Shown here: in pieces, positions 32,855 to 40,932 of the stretch
Layout: each line of letters begins with the position of its first letter
Numbering within the stretch: the first letter of the stretch is position 1
Assembly: GCA_036501845.1 (NCBI GenBank)
Contig: DASXZO010000136.1
Span: 1-47,466, forward strand
From: JBBREP01 sp036501845
Lineage (GTDB): Bacteria > Actinomycetota > Acidimicrobiia > IMCC26256 > PALSA-610
Length of the DNA stretch: 47,466 nucleotides
Direction: 5' to 3'
Translations under genes and position numbers: made by a program
The notes under the pieces: generated by a model
The model's database searches: none
Seen by the model: only the letters and a program-made list of their open reading frames with translations
What the model was told of the DNA's origin: nothing

Positions 32855-33865
32855 TCATTCACAATCCAACACGAGCTTGCCGAACGTCGCATCGGAGGCG
32901 AGCCGGTCGTAGGCCTCACTGACGCGTGCGAGCGGAAGCGTGGCCTCGATGACGGGTGAGACCGCGCCCGACGCGAGCAGCGGCACCACGTCACGCTCGA
33001 ACGCGGCGGTGGCCGCAGCCTTCTCTTCGAGGTCGCGGTTGCGCAACATCGTGCCGAACACGCTGAGCCGCCGCTGCATCACTCGCATTTGGTCGAACCG
33101 CGCGTCGCCACCGGCCATGGCGCCGATCATCACGATGCGACCGAGCAGTGCTGCGGCCGCGGTGTCGACCTCGAAGTAGGGGCCGCCGACGAGGTCGAGG
33201 GTCACGTCGGCGCCGTGCCCGTCGGTTGCGTCGACGACGGCGCTCGCGAGCGCCGTCGTGTCGAGCGCACCGTCTCCATCGCGCGGTGCCACGATCCCGT
33301 GTGTGAGTCCGAGCTCCTTGCACCGATCGAGCTTGTCGGCGCTGCGCGCGGTGCCGATCGTGCGGGCTCCGAACGCGGTCGCGAGCTGCACCGCGGCGGT
33401 GCCCACTCCGGATCCGACCGCGTGGATCAGCACCCAATCGCCGGGCTGCACCGCCGCGCGCGTGACCATCGCGTCGTGCGCGGTGACGAACACCTCGGGC
33501 ACACCGCCGGCCACGAGGAGGTCGAGCGAGTCGGGCACGCGCGCACAGTGCGCACCGGGCACCACGAGCTGCTCGGCCTGCGCCCCGCCACCCGCGACGC
33601 CGAACACTCGGTCGCCGGCATGCAGGCCGTGATCGGCCTCTCGGGGCCGCAGCGGGCCACGGGCCACGACGGTGCCCGAGAACTCGAGGCCGGGGATGTC
33701 GGCCGGCGAGCCCGGCGGCGCGGGGTAGAAGCCGGCCCGCTGCACCAGATCGGCCCGGTTCAGCCCGGCGCCGGCTACCCGCAGCAGGACCTCGCCCGGG
33801 CCGGGCTCGGGCTCGGGGCGGTCGGTGGCCACGACGTTCCCGTCCACGATGACCGCACAGCGCAC
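32855..33865 (-). CDS. NADPH:quinone oxidoreductase-like MDR dehydrogenase
   Basis: A 336-residue zinc-independent medium-chain reductase: EVLLRVAGAGLNRADLVQRAGFYPAPPG, then the nucleotide-binding block WVLIHAVGSGVGTAAVQLATAFGARTIGTARSADK and the C-terminal LLASGAVSPVIEATLPLARVSEAY. Cys ligands for catalytic zinc are absent. Likely reduces quinones or enoyl compounds. TATCCT (33877-33872) ends six bases before GTG 33865, so the longer upstream frame is not used. It precedes the thiolase on the same strand, 45 bases apart. Confidence 0.87.
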   Translation of the reverse strand: MRCAVIVDGNVVATDRPEPEPGPGEVLLRVAGAGLNRADLVQRAGFYPAPPGSPADIPGLEFSGTVVARGPLRPREADHGLHAGDRVFGVAGGGAQAEQLVVPGAHCARVPDSLDLLVAGGVPEVFVTAHDAMVTRAAVQPGDWVLIHAVGSGVGTAAVQLATAFGARTIGTARSADKLDRCKELGLTHGIVAPRDGDGALDTTALASAVVDATDGHGADVTLDLVGGPYFEVDTAAAALLGRIVMIGAMAGGDARFDQMRVMQRRLSVFGTMLRNRDLEEKAAATAAFERDVVPLLASGAVSPVIEATLPLARVSEAYDRLASDATFGKLVLDCE

Positions 33866-33911
33866 GAACCCAGGATACGGAGCCGCGTCCTCCACCCCCG
33901 CTTGCCTCCTC

Positions 33912-33929
33912 CGAAGCATCGGTGCTTCG
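33912..33929. other. Hairpin in the divergent intergenic region
   Basis: CGAAGCA-TCGG-TGCTTCG, a perfect 7-bp stem with a 4-base loop, between the divergent quinone oxidoreductase and the 33995 gene. A second GC hairpin (GCCCC-GA-GGGGC) is nearby. Role unknown. Confidence 0.35.
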
Positions 33930-33994
33930 CACAGATGCTGCGGCCGTCGGGCTCGCGCCCCGAGGGGCGGGCGTTTGGGTACCGTGCCGGACCG

Positions 33995-34342
33995 ATGGGA
34001 AGGTTGCTGATCTGCGACGACGCCGGCGGTGAGGTGATGCTCGACGCGGCCTCGGCCGACACGTTGCTGGCCCTCACCGAGTCGTTCGAGGCCGCCACTG
34101 TGTCGGCCTGCCCGCAGTGCCGGGCCCGGGTGCTCGCCGCGGTCGCGGTGGTCGACGTACTCGACAAGGCGCCGCCCCACCCGGCCGCGACCACCATCAT
34201 CAACCTCGCCGACGACGCGCCGACGCTGCACATCTACCTGGTGGATCCCGACTCCGATTGCGCGCACCGCCTCTGGCACGACCCCGGGTTCGAGGAGTGG
34301 CTGGAAGTGTCGGGCGACGAGCAGCCCCGCGCCCGCCACTGA
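33995..34342 (+). CDS. Small hypothetical protein with CPQC motif
   Basis: A 115-residue acidic protein (MGRLLICDDAGGEVMLDAAS) with one CxxC (CPQCRARVLAAV) in the middle and a C-terminal HxxxxDPGFEEWLE stretch. A metal or redox role for the cysteines is possible but unsupported. TACCGT lies nine bases before the ATG. Convergent with the WS/DGAT gene. Confidence 0.65.
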   Translation: MGRLLICDDAGGEVMLDAASADTLLALTESFEAATVSACPQCRARVLAAVAVVDVLDKAPPHPAATTIINLADDAPTLHIYLVDPDSDCAHRLWHDPGFEEWLEVSGDEQPRARH

Positions 34343-34352
34343 TCCACTCGAG

Positions 34353-35783
34353 TCAGCTCGCGTACGCGACCTCGGGCGCGAGCAGGGTGGTGAACGCAGT
34401 ATCGAGCTTGGCGGCGAACGTCGGGATATCGCAGATGGCCGCCGGATCGATGTTCAGCCCCACGTGCATGTCGTCGCAGAACGACATCAGCGTGACGTTG
34501 AGCGCGCAACCCACGCGCGGACCGAGCGCGTAGTTGCCCACGATCCGCCGGCCCGCGAGGTAGAGCGGGATGGGGGAGCCGCGCAGGTTGGAGGTGGCGA
34601 AGTCGATCGTGCGGGCCTGGCTGCGAGCAAGCGCGACGAGGAACGGGGCCGGCAACGTGGACACGAGCGACGCGATGCTTTCAGTGGCCACCACCGCGGG
34701 CTCGCGCTTGGTGGTGTCGAGCCGGCGGTGAATCTCGGCGAAGCGGTCACGTTCGGCGATCGGTCCGATGGGCACGATCACACGCGTGGGCGAAAAGCGG
34801 TTGGCGGCCTGATCGCCGCGACCGCGTGTGTTCACGGCCATGGCCATGCGCAGCTCGGTGGTGTGGCTGCCCAACTCGGCGTGATACGCGCCGAGCGCGC
34901 TGGCGAGGGCCGTGACGAACACGTCGTTGACGCTGCCGCCGAGGTTCTTGGCCGCCTTGATGGCGTCGGGCATCGAGTAGGTGCGCACCTCGAAGTGGCG
35001 ATGCAGGCTGCGGTCGTCCATCACGTCGCTCTTGGCCCCGTCGAGCACGAGCAGTTGGCGGCGCAGCGATCCGGCGAGCGACCAGGCGCCGGCCACGCGG
35101 CGGGGCGCGGCAAGCGGGTCGGTGATGGCGCGCCGGGCACCGCCGATCACCGCGCCCGACGCCTCGAGGCCCCGGCTCGCCGAGTCGGTGATGAACGAGC
35201 GCGCACTCGCCACGATCGACGGCCGCGGATCCTCGGCTGAGTCGCCATCGACGCCGTCGCGTGCGTCTTGGTCGTCGGCGGCGTCGCTCGTGGCCGCGGC
35301 AGTGTCGGCGCCGCGACCGTCGGCATCGATGTCGACGATCTCCAGCGAAAGCTTCAGCCCGCCCACGCCGTCGGTGATCGTGTGGTGCAGCCGTTGCAGC
35401 AGCGCGGTGCGGTCGCCGTCGAGGCCCTCGACCACGATGAACTCCCACAGCGGCTTGCTGCGGTCGAACGCCGGCTCCGACAGCGCCTCGCACGCGTCGA
35501 GCAGCGCGCGCATGTCGCCGTTGCCGCCGAGCTCCACCCAGCGAATGTGGTCGTCGATGTCGAGATCGGTTTCGTCGACCCAGTCGGGCGTGGCCACGGG
35601 CACGCTGGGTTCGACCACCCGTTGTGACAGGCGCGGGATGGCGCGCACCGCGCGTTCGACGGTGGCGCGCATGCGCCGGCGATCAATCGGGCCGTCGACG
35701 ATCGTGAGATTGCAGAAGTCGCAACGGAGCGCCGGATCCTTCTCGACGGCCCACATCAGGGCTTCGGAATCCGACATCCTCAT
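34353..35783 (-). CDS. Wax ester synthase / diacylglycerol acyltransferase (WS/DGAT)
   Basis: A 476-residue acyltransferase that makes wax esters or triacylglycerol from acyl-CoA. The catalytic HHxxxDG is at residues 133-139 (HHTITDG); PLWEFIVVEGLDGDR precedes it, and the C-terminal domain has NLRGSPIPLYLAGRRIVGNY. An acidic, low-complexity insert (about 151-190, rich in Asp/Ala) separates the two halves. The start follows GAGG. It sits 25 bases after the DsbA-like gene on the same strand. Storage-lipid synthesis fits the acyl-CoA genes nearby. Confidence 0.88.
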   Translation of the reverse strand: MRMSDSEALMWAVEKDPALRCDFCNLTIVDGPIDRRRMRATVERAVRAIPRLSQRVVEPSVPVATPDWVDETDLDIDDHIRWVELGGNGDMRALLDACEALSEPAFDRSKPLWEFIVVEGLDGDRTALLQRLHHTITDGVGGLKLSLEIVDIDADGRGADTAAATSDAADDQDARDGVDGDSAEDPRPSIVASARSFITDSASRGLEASGAVIGGARRAITDPLAAPRRVAGAWSLAGSLRRQLLVLDGAKSDVMDDRSLHRHFEVRTYSMPDAIKAAKNLGGSVNDVFVTALASALGAYHAELGSHTTELRMAMAVNTRGRGDQAANRFSPTRVIVPIGPIAERDRFAEIHRRLDTTKREPAVVATESIASLVSTLPAPFLVALARSQARTIDFATSNLRGSPIPLYLAGRRIVGNYALGPRVGCALNVTLMSFCDDMHVGLNIDPAAICDIPTFAAKLDTAFTTLLAPEVAYAS

Positions 35784-35808
35784 GGGCAGGACCTCGATCG
35801 GCTCCGGC

Positions 35809-36399
35809 TCACTTCGGCAGCTGCGTGCGCTTGAACTCGTTGAGTCGCGCGAACGGCAGCAGGTCGAGCACCCGCTCGAGGTCGTCGACGCGGTCGCGTT
35901 CCATGAACCGCACGAACGTGGCGACTTCGTCTTCGATGAACGTGGGCACGCCGAACACCGCGTACTTGCCGGCCGCTTCGCTGTGTTCCTTGGCGAGCGC
36001 GGCGAGCGGCCGGCCGCTCGCTACCTCGGCGGCCACTTCCTGCGGGTCGAGGCCGCAGGTGGCGAGGGTGTCGTGGAGCACGTCGACCTCGTTGATCTTG
36101 CGACCCTTGTCGTGGCGGGCCGCGAACAGGGCGAGGTGCACGTCGAGGAAGTGGTCGGAGAAGGCGTCGCGCACCGCGATGCCGTACTCGAGCGCCAGCA
36201 CCCCGCTGCCGCGCTCGCCCTCGGGCCGGTCCCACACGGGCGTCTCGTCCTCGCCCACGTGGATCTGGTCGAGCGAGAACGCCCGGTACCACCATTCGAC
36301 GTCGGCGACGCCCTGCTGGTCGGCGCGCACCACCGCCTCGTGGGCGTTGCGGGCGAAGGGGCAGCGGTAGTCGAACGTGACCTCGATGCGGCGCGTCAT
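35809..36399 (-). CDS. DsbA-family thioredoxin-fold protein
   Basis: A 196-residue protein of the DsbA/2-hydroxychromene isomerase type. VTFDYRCPFARNAHEAVVRA contains CPFA with only the first cysteine of the usual CxxC; VFGVPTFIEDEV is the cis-proline loop and lies near the C-terminal strands. One active cysteine suggests a glutathione- or mycothiol-type transferase or isomerase rather than an oxidase. TAGCGT (36412-36407) ends seven bases before ATG 36399. A dispersed repeat with a SEANKR-type micro-ORF ends 21 bases upstream. Confidence 0.82.
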   Translation of the reverse strand: MTRRIEVTFDYRCPFARNAHEAVVRADQQGVADVEWWYRAFSLDQIHVGEDETPVWDRPEGERGSGVLALEYGIAVRDAFSDHFLDVHLALFAARHDKGRKINEVDVLHDTLATCGLDPQEVAAEVASGRPLAALAKEHSEAAGKYAVFGVPTFIEDEVATFVRFMERDRVDDLERVLDLLPFARLNEFKRTQLPK

Positions 36400-36420
36400 C
36401 GATGTGACGCTACCCAATTC

Positions 36421-36444
36421 CTACCTCTTATTCGCTGCGCTCAT
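36421..36444 (-). CDS. Leader micro-ORF MSAANKR, copy A
   Basis: ATG AGC GCA GCG AAT AAG AGG TAG, 21 bases before the DsbA-like ATG. Compared with the other copies it has a synonymous Asn codon and a different stop codon. In the same frame an ATG at 36495 would give a 24-residue ORF containing ERGKAHRP. It overlaps the PAP2 gene in another frame. Confidence 0.4.
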   Translation of the reverse strand: MSAANKR

Positions 36445-36513
36445 GGGCCGGTGGGCCTTCCCTCGCTCCGCGAACGCGTTGGGTAGGCGGTGCATTCGCG
36501 GTCGCTCGGCTGG
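36421..36513 (-). repeat. Dispersed element, copy A
   Basis: A 93-bp unit shared with 44543-44635 (same length) and 37929-38032. On the minus strand it begins CCAGCCGAGCGACC and ends with the micro-ORF and AAGAGGTAG. The conserved core reads GGAGCGAGGGAAGGCC. It covers the 3' end of PAP2 and points toward the DsbA-like gene. Confidence 0.85.
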
Positions 36514-37030
36514 CGACGTTGCCGAGGAACGCGCCCCAGGCGGCTCCGGCGACCACATCGGAGGCGTGGTGCATGCGTGTGTACACGCGTGTTGCCGACA
36601 CGACGGTGGCGAGCGCGTACCAACTCTTGTGCCCGGTCTCGGCGTGCAGGATGGTGGCGGCGCAGAACGCCGCGCCCGCGTGCCCGGACGGGAACGACGA
36701 CGTGATCGGCACGCGCATGCCGTAGGGCAGGCGCGCCCGGGTTGCGTCCGCGGTTGACTCGGTGCGCGGTGGCCGGACCCTCCGGAACAGCGCCTTCACC
36801 GGACCGTTCGTGAGCGCCGACTCGATGCCGAGTGCACCCGACAGGCGCACCGACGGTCGGAGGTCGCCGGCGCGCGCCGAGCGCACTGCTCCGATCGCGT
36901 GCCACAACAGCGAGTGGTCGCACGCCGAACCAATCGCGTAGGCAACGTGGTCGAGTGCGGGCGAGCGCACGCGGTCGGCCGCGCGAGACGCGGCGTCGTC
37001 GAACTGCGCGACGAGTTCGCGCAAGCTCAC
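36428..37030 (-). CDS. PAP2 family phosphatase
   Basis: A 200-residue phosphatase with the three PAP2 motifs: KX6RP at K79-P87 (KALFRRVRP), PSGH at 114-117, and R148-x5-H154-x3-D158 (RVYTRMHHASD). Likely a phosphatidate or isoprenyl-diphosphate phosphatase. The GTG start overlaps the stop of the RecB-type gene by four bases. The last 17 or so residues (QRVRGAREGPPAHERSE) are encoded by the dispersed repeat, which also supplies the stop codon, so the native C-terminus was probably replaced. Confidence 0.83.
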   Translation of the reverse strand: MSLRELVAQFDDAASRAADRVRSPALDHVAYAIGSACDHSLLWHAIGAVRSARAGDLRPSVRLSGALGIESALTNGPVKALFRRVRPPRTESTADATRARLPYGMRVPITSSFPSGHAGAAFCAATILHAETGHKSWYALATVVSATRVYTRMHHASDVVAGAAWGAFLGNVASRATANAPPTQRVRGAREGPPAHERSE

Positions 37031-37875
37031 ACGCTCGCGAACGGCAACGGTGGGCGGCCCGCGGCGGTCTCGGCGCGCTCGCGCAACACGACCGAGGCCT
37101 CCTCGGGGACGCCACCGAACTGAGGGCAGAACTCCTTGAAGCTGCAGAAGCTGCAGAGCGCGCTCTCGCGCGGTCGGAAGTCGTCGCGGGCACACGCGCG
37201 CTGCACCGCGTCCATCACCGCGTTCGATTTCGAGACGACGGCGCGCACCGAGCCCTCGGTGGGTGTGGCGATGATGTACTCGGGCTGCGACAGGTAGAGG
37301 AGCTGCACCCGCGCCGGGCGGCGGCCGAAGTTGCGCTCGCACAACAGCGCGTACACGTGCACGCCCGCGAGGCTCTTCTCCTCCCAGCGCTCGCTCGGCG
37401 AGCTCCCGGTCTTGTAGTCGGTGACGACGAGCTCGCCGTCGTCGTCGAGTTCGAGCCGATCGATGATGCCGCGCACCGTGGCCTTGCCCACGTCGGCGGC
37501 AAGCTTGATCTCGAGCCCGATCGGTCGGATCGCGCGCGGGTCTTCCAGCTCGAAATAGCGGCGCACCAAGGCTTCGGCGTCACCCCGGAACTTCTCGAGC
37601 TCGTCGGGCGAGAGGTCGAGGCCCGAGAACTCGGGGTGATCGGCCAGCTCAGCCGCCGCCCGATCGAGGTCGGCGAGCGCGGCGTCGACGACGCGCTCGT
37701 CGGGCGGCCGGTCGAGCAGCAGCTCGAGCGCGCGGTGCACCAGCGTGCCCTTGCTGGCCGGCGGTGACGGCGGCTCGGGGAGGCGCTGGACGTAGGAGAA
37801 TCGGAACGCGAGCGGGCAACTCGTGAAGGCGCCCATCGAGCTGGGCGACAGTGTCTGCGGTACCGGCCAACCCAT
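37027..37875 (-). CDS. RecB-family PD-(D/E)XK exonuclease with Fe-S cysteines
   Basis: A 282-residue stand-alone nuclease domain. LSPSSMGAFTSCPLAFRFSYV opens it, nuclease residues lie in VRGIIDRLELDDDGELVVTDYKTGSS, and cysteines C20 plus C241, C244, C250 (CSFCSFKEFC) form the four-cysteine pattern of the AddB/RecB/Cas4 iron-sulphur cluster. No helicase is attached. The ATG is preceded at seven bases by TATCGT, so the open frame to 38904 is not coding upstream. It heads an operon with PAP2. Confidence 0.87.
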   Translation of the reverse strand: MGWPVPQTLSPSSMGAFTSCPLAFRFSYVQRLPEPPSPPASKGTLVHRALELLLDRPPDERVVDAALADLDRAAAELADHPEFSGLDLSPDELEKFRGDAEALVRRYFELEDPRAIRPIGLEIKLAADVGKATVRGIIDRLELDDDGELVVTDYKTGSSPSERWEEKSLAGVHVYALLCERNFGRRPARVQLLYLSQPEYIIATPTEGSVRAVVSKSNAVMDAVQRACARDDFRPRESALCSFCSFKEFCPQFGGVPEEASVVLRERAETAAGRPPLPFASV

Positions 37876-37928
37876 CGACTCGACGATACCGGCGGGTTCG
37901 GACAACAGTGTGTAGCCCTGCCGGGGGA

Positions 37929-38032
37929 CCAGCCGAGCGACCGCGAACCACTGTCTACCCAACGCGTTCGCGGAGCGAGGGAAGGCCTGCCACAGCCGGG
38001 AGCTTTGGGTGAGCGAAGCGAACAAGAAGTAG
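37929..38032 (+). repeat. Dispersed element, copy C
   Basis: A 104-bp copy on the plus strand. It matches copy A almost exactly over its first 59 bases, then carries a different segment before the micro-ORF. Relative to copy A the extra length between the ERGKA codons and the SEANK codons is 12 bases, which keeps the frame. Confidence 0.85.
38009..38032 (+). CDS. Leader micro-ORF MSEANKK, copy C
   Basis: GTG AGC GAA GCG AAC AAG AAG TAG, ending eight bases before the LLM oxidoreductase ATG. AAGAAGTAGGAG supplies that gene's ribosome site. No -10 precedes the GTG at leaderless distance, so it may be read from a longer transcript or as the end of a longer in-frame ORF (PNAFAERGKA upstream). Confidence 0.4.
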   Translation: MSEANKK

Positions 38033-38040
38033 GAGACGCC

Positions 38041-39057
38041 ATGAAGGTTGACAGCGGGATGATGGGTGTCGACGTGGGCGAGATGGCCCGGCGAGCCCGT
38101 GAGCTCGAAGACCTCGGCTACGACGGCCTGATCACGGCCGAGACCAGCCACGACCCATTTCTGCCCCTGGTGATCGCGGCCGCCAACACCTCGCGCATCG
38201 AGATCGGCACGGGCATCGCCGTCGCGTTCGGGCGCAGCCCGATGACGCTGGCGAACACCGCGTGGGACCTGAACCTCTACTCGGAGGGCCGGATGATGCT
38301 CGGCCTCGGGTCGCAGATCCAGCCCCACATCACCAAGCGCTTCTCGATGCCGTGGTCGCACCCGGCGCCGCGCATGCGTGAGCTCGTGCTGGCGATGCGG
38401 GCGATCTGGTCGTCGTGGCAGGACGGCACCAAGCTCGACTTCCGCGGCGACTTCTACACACACACGTTGATGACGCCGTTCTTCAACCCGGGTCCGAACC
38501 CCTACGGCCCGCCGAAGGTGCTGCTCGCCGCGGTGGGGGAGAAGATGACCGAGGTCGCCGGCGAGGTGTGCGACGGCATCATCATCCATGGGTTCACCAC
38601 CGAGCGGTACGTGCGCGAGGTCACCATGCCCGCGATCGAGCGGGGGCTGGCGAAGGCCGGGCGAGCGCGTTCCGACTTCCAGGTGTCCGGGCCGTTGTTC
38701 GTGGTGACGGGTGACGACGAGAAATCGTTCGCTGCGGCCGAGGCCGGCACGAAGCAGCAGATCGCGTTCTACGGCTCCACGCCCGCGTATCGCGGCGTGC
38801 TCGACCTGCACGGCTGGGGTGATCTCCAGCCCGAGCTCAACGCGTTGTCGAAGCAAGGTAAGTGGGTGGAGATGGGCAACCTCATCACGCCCGAGATGTT
38901 GCACACGTTCGCGGTGGTCGCCGACAAGCCAGAAGACGTCGCGGCCGAACTATCGAAGCGTTACTCGGGCATCGTCGACCGCTGCTCGTTCTACGCGCCC
39001 TACAAGAGTGACCCCGAGCGCTGGCGTTCGGTCGTCGAAAGCCTCAAAGCCGCGTAG
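38041..39057 (+). CDS. LLM-class F420-dependent oxidoreductase
   Basis: A 338-residue luciferase-like oxidoreductase: MKVDSGMMGVDVGEMARRARELEDLGYDGLITAET, the barrel segments IEIGTGIAVAFGRSPMTLANTAWDLN and GRMMLGLGSQIQPHI, and PPKVLLAAVGEKMTEVAGEVCDGIIIHGF. It resembles the F420-type subfamilies abundant in actinobacteria. Substrate unknown. Ribosome site AAGTAGGAG belongs to the upstream element. Its 3' end overlaps the convergent hydrolase gene by 14 bases. Confidence 0.88.
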   Translation: MKVDSGMMGVDVGEMARRARELEDLGYDGLITAETSHDPFLPLVIAAANTSRIEIGTGIAVAFGRSPMTLANTAWDLNLYSEGRMMLGLGSQIQPHITKRFSMPWSHPAPRMRELVLAMRAIWSSWQDGTKLDFRGDFYTHTLMTPFFNPGPNPYGPPKVLLAAVGEKMTEVAGEVCDGIIIHGFTTERYVREVTMPAIERGLAKAGRARSDFQVSGPLFVVTGDDEKSFAAAEAGTKQQIAFYGSTPAYRGVLDLHGWGDLQPELNALSKQGKWVEMGNLITPEMLHTFAVVADKPEDVAAELSKRYSGIVDRCSFYAPYKSDPERWRSVVESLKAA

Positions 39058-39898
39058 CCAGCATCGACCGCGCGGCGCGGTCGGGGTCTTCTTGGGGCCC
39101 GAAGTGGCCGCGGCCTTCCCAGATCTCGAGCGTGGCGTGCGGCAGGCGGTCGACGATCATGCGACCGAGCGCGGGCGGGATCGCATCGGAGTGCTCGCCT
39201 ACGCACACGGTGACGCGTGCTTCGATGTCGGCGAGCTTGGCGAAGAGACCGTTGGCCGGCCCCATCGAATAGACCTCGGACTCCACATCGGGCCGGCATT
39301 TCAGCTCGAACACGCCGTCGCCGCGATCACGGAAGCCGTAGTCGACGTACCCGTGCAGCGACTCCGGTGTCATCGTGTTGAGCGGCGGACGCGATGCGTA
39401 CGATCGGTAGGCCTCGTCGGGCGACGACCACTCGTTGCGCCGCTTGCGCGCGCCCACCGCGAGGCCGAAGTCGAGCTTCGGATCGATGTGGTCGAGCGTG
39501 GGGAACATGATCGGCTCGTAGGCCCAGATGTTCGTGAACGTGTTGGGGCGCGCGTGCTCGGCGAGCAACAGCGCGGCTGCCCCTTTGCTGTGTCCGGCCG
39601 ACACCAATGTGCGTTCGCCGGCGAGGCCGAGGACGTCGGCCACCGCGGCGACGTCGTCGGCGAACTGCGGCCACGCGTATCCGTCGGGCGATTCGTCGCT
39701 GTCGCCGTGGCCGCGGAAGTCGAAGCTGTACACGTGCCGCCCCGCGTCGACGAGTTGGTGTGCGACCGGCGCCCAGACGCGTCCGTGGAAACCCGTCGGG
39801 TGCGCGAGCAGCACGGGCGCGCCGTCGCCGCCCCAGTCGTACACGGCGAGCCGGATTCCCGCGGGCGTGTCGATGAATGTCTGCACCGGATCGGCCAC
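39044..39898 (-). CDS. Alpha/beta hydrolase
   Basis: A 284-residue hydrolase with LLAHPTGFHGRVW, DFRGHGDSDE, nucleophile elbow AGHSKGA (S104) and the C-terminal GRGHFGPQEDPDRA histidine. The GHSKG elbow is less common than GHSxGG. GTG start with TAGCGT eight bases upstream. Unrelated in detail to the other alpha/beta hydrolase at 16-17 kb. Confidence 0.85.
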   Translation of the reverse strand: MADPVQTFIDTPAGIRLAVYDWGGDGAPVLLAHPTGFHGRVWAPVAHQLVDAGRHVYSFDFRGHGDSDESPDGYAWPQFADDVAAVADVLGLAGERTLVSAGHSKGAAALLLAEHARPNTFTNIWAYEPIMFPTLDHIDPKLDFGLAVGARKRRNEWSSPDEAYRSYASRPPLNTMTPESLHGYVDYGFRDRGDGVFELKCRPDVESEVYSMGPANGLFAKLADIEARVTVCVGEHSDAIPPALGRMIVDRLPHATLEIWEGRGHFGPQEDPDRAARSMLATRL

Positions 39899-39966
39899 GG
39901 CGCCGCACGCTAGGTGTCTTATGACGCCGCGAGCTGCAACGCCGTCTACTGCAAAGCCCGCGCGGT

Positions 39967-40877
39967 CTACGCCGCCAGCGCGGCGAGCAGCTCGGCGATG
40001 AGTGTGTCCGGCTGTCGCAGGACCTTGTCCCAGGTGGCGAACACGATGCGCCAGCCGTAGCGGCCGGGCTCACTCCCCTTCTCGTTGTCGTGTTCGTAGT
40101 CGAGCGGGTCGCCGTGCCACTTCCGACCGTTTCGTCTCGAAAATCACCCGCTGCGCCGGGAACGCGAAGTCGAAGAAATACGGCCTGCCGTTCCAGCGCA
40201 TCTCGTACTCGCGCACGAAGTCTTTGATGCCGTTCGCAGCCAGGAGCCGGCGAGTGAGTACTTCGAGATCGGATCGAGGGCGCCTGCGGATCGACCGCGT
40301 CGACCAGCGCTCGCATGGCGGCTGCGCCGCGGACGCCGCGCCGGCCGTGCGTATCGAGGTACCGGCGCATCGACGACATGGTGACGACGCGGTTCCTTCG
40401 CGCCGATTCGAACGCGTTCTCGAGCGTGTGGGCATCAGCGAATGCCGCGAGCGCGACGAGCGTGGCCGCGGCACTGGTGACAGGGAAGCCATTGCGCCTG
40501 CACACCTGAAGTGCAGCTCGATCGTCGGACCGGTGCACAATCACTTTGTTGTTCCGCCGCTTCACCGCGTTCGGAACGACGATCTCTGGTTTGTGTGCGA
40601 CAACCTGCATCGGCCACAGGTCGGCTGCGGCCGATCCGAACACCACGGCGTGCGACCCACCCCACGACAACGCGGCGGTGAGTTGGAGTTCCTTGGTCTC
40701 GGGTGTGCCAGCCGCTCGATAGACGCCCGGAAGGACACACACCCACGCTCGTCGCTCGATGCGGCCGCGGATCTGCGCGGCAGTGAGGCCGGCGAATGCG
40801 GCCTGCTCTCGAGTGAAGACGCCGTGTTGGCGTTTCGCCGAGCGTGCGAGGCTTAGGTCACTCGGTTCTTTGGACAA
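39967..40877 (-). pseudogene. AbiEi-like / DUF559 protein broken by two frameshifts
   Basis: The N-terminal part (GVFTREQAAFAGLTAAQIRG, LPGVYRAAGTPETKELQLTA) looks like the AbiEi-type antitoxin winged helix and its following domain. At about 40265-40285 the coding signal moves to another frame (SDLEVLTRRLLAANGIKDF, FDFAFPAQRVIFETK) and at about 40121-40135 to a third (RKWHGDPLDYEHDNEKGSEP, RIVFATWDKVLRQPDT). Together they reconstruct a full DUF559-like C-terminal nuclease-type domain ending at TAG 39967. The putative start is TTG 40877. Sequencing error cannot be excluded. Confidence 0.75.
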
Positions 40878-40932
40878 AATCTGCTCCCTGGGCGCGCGAA
40901 AAGGGCAAAAGTCAGGGAGGTGTCCGCAGAAA

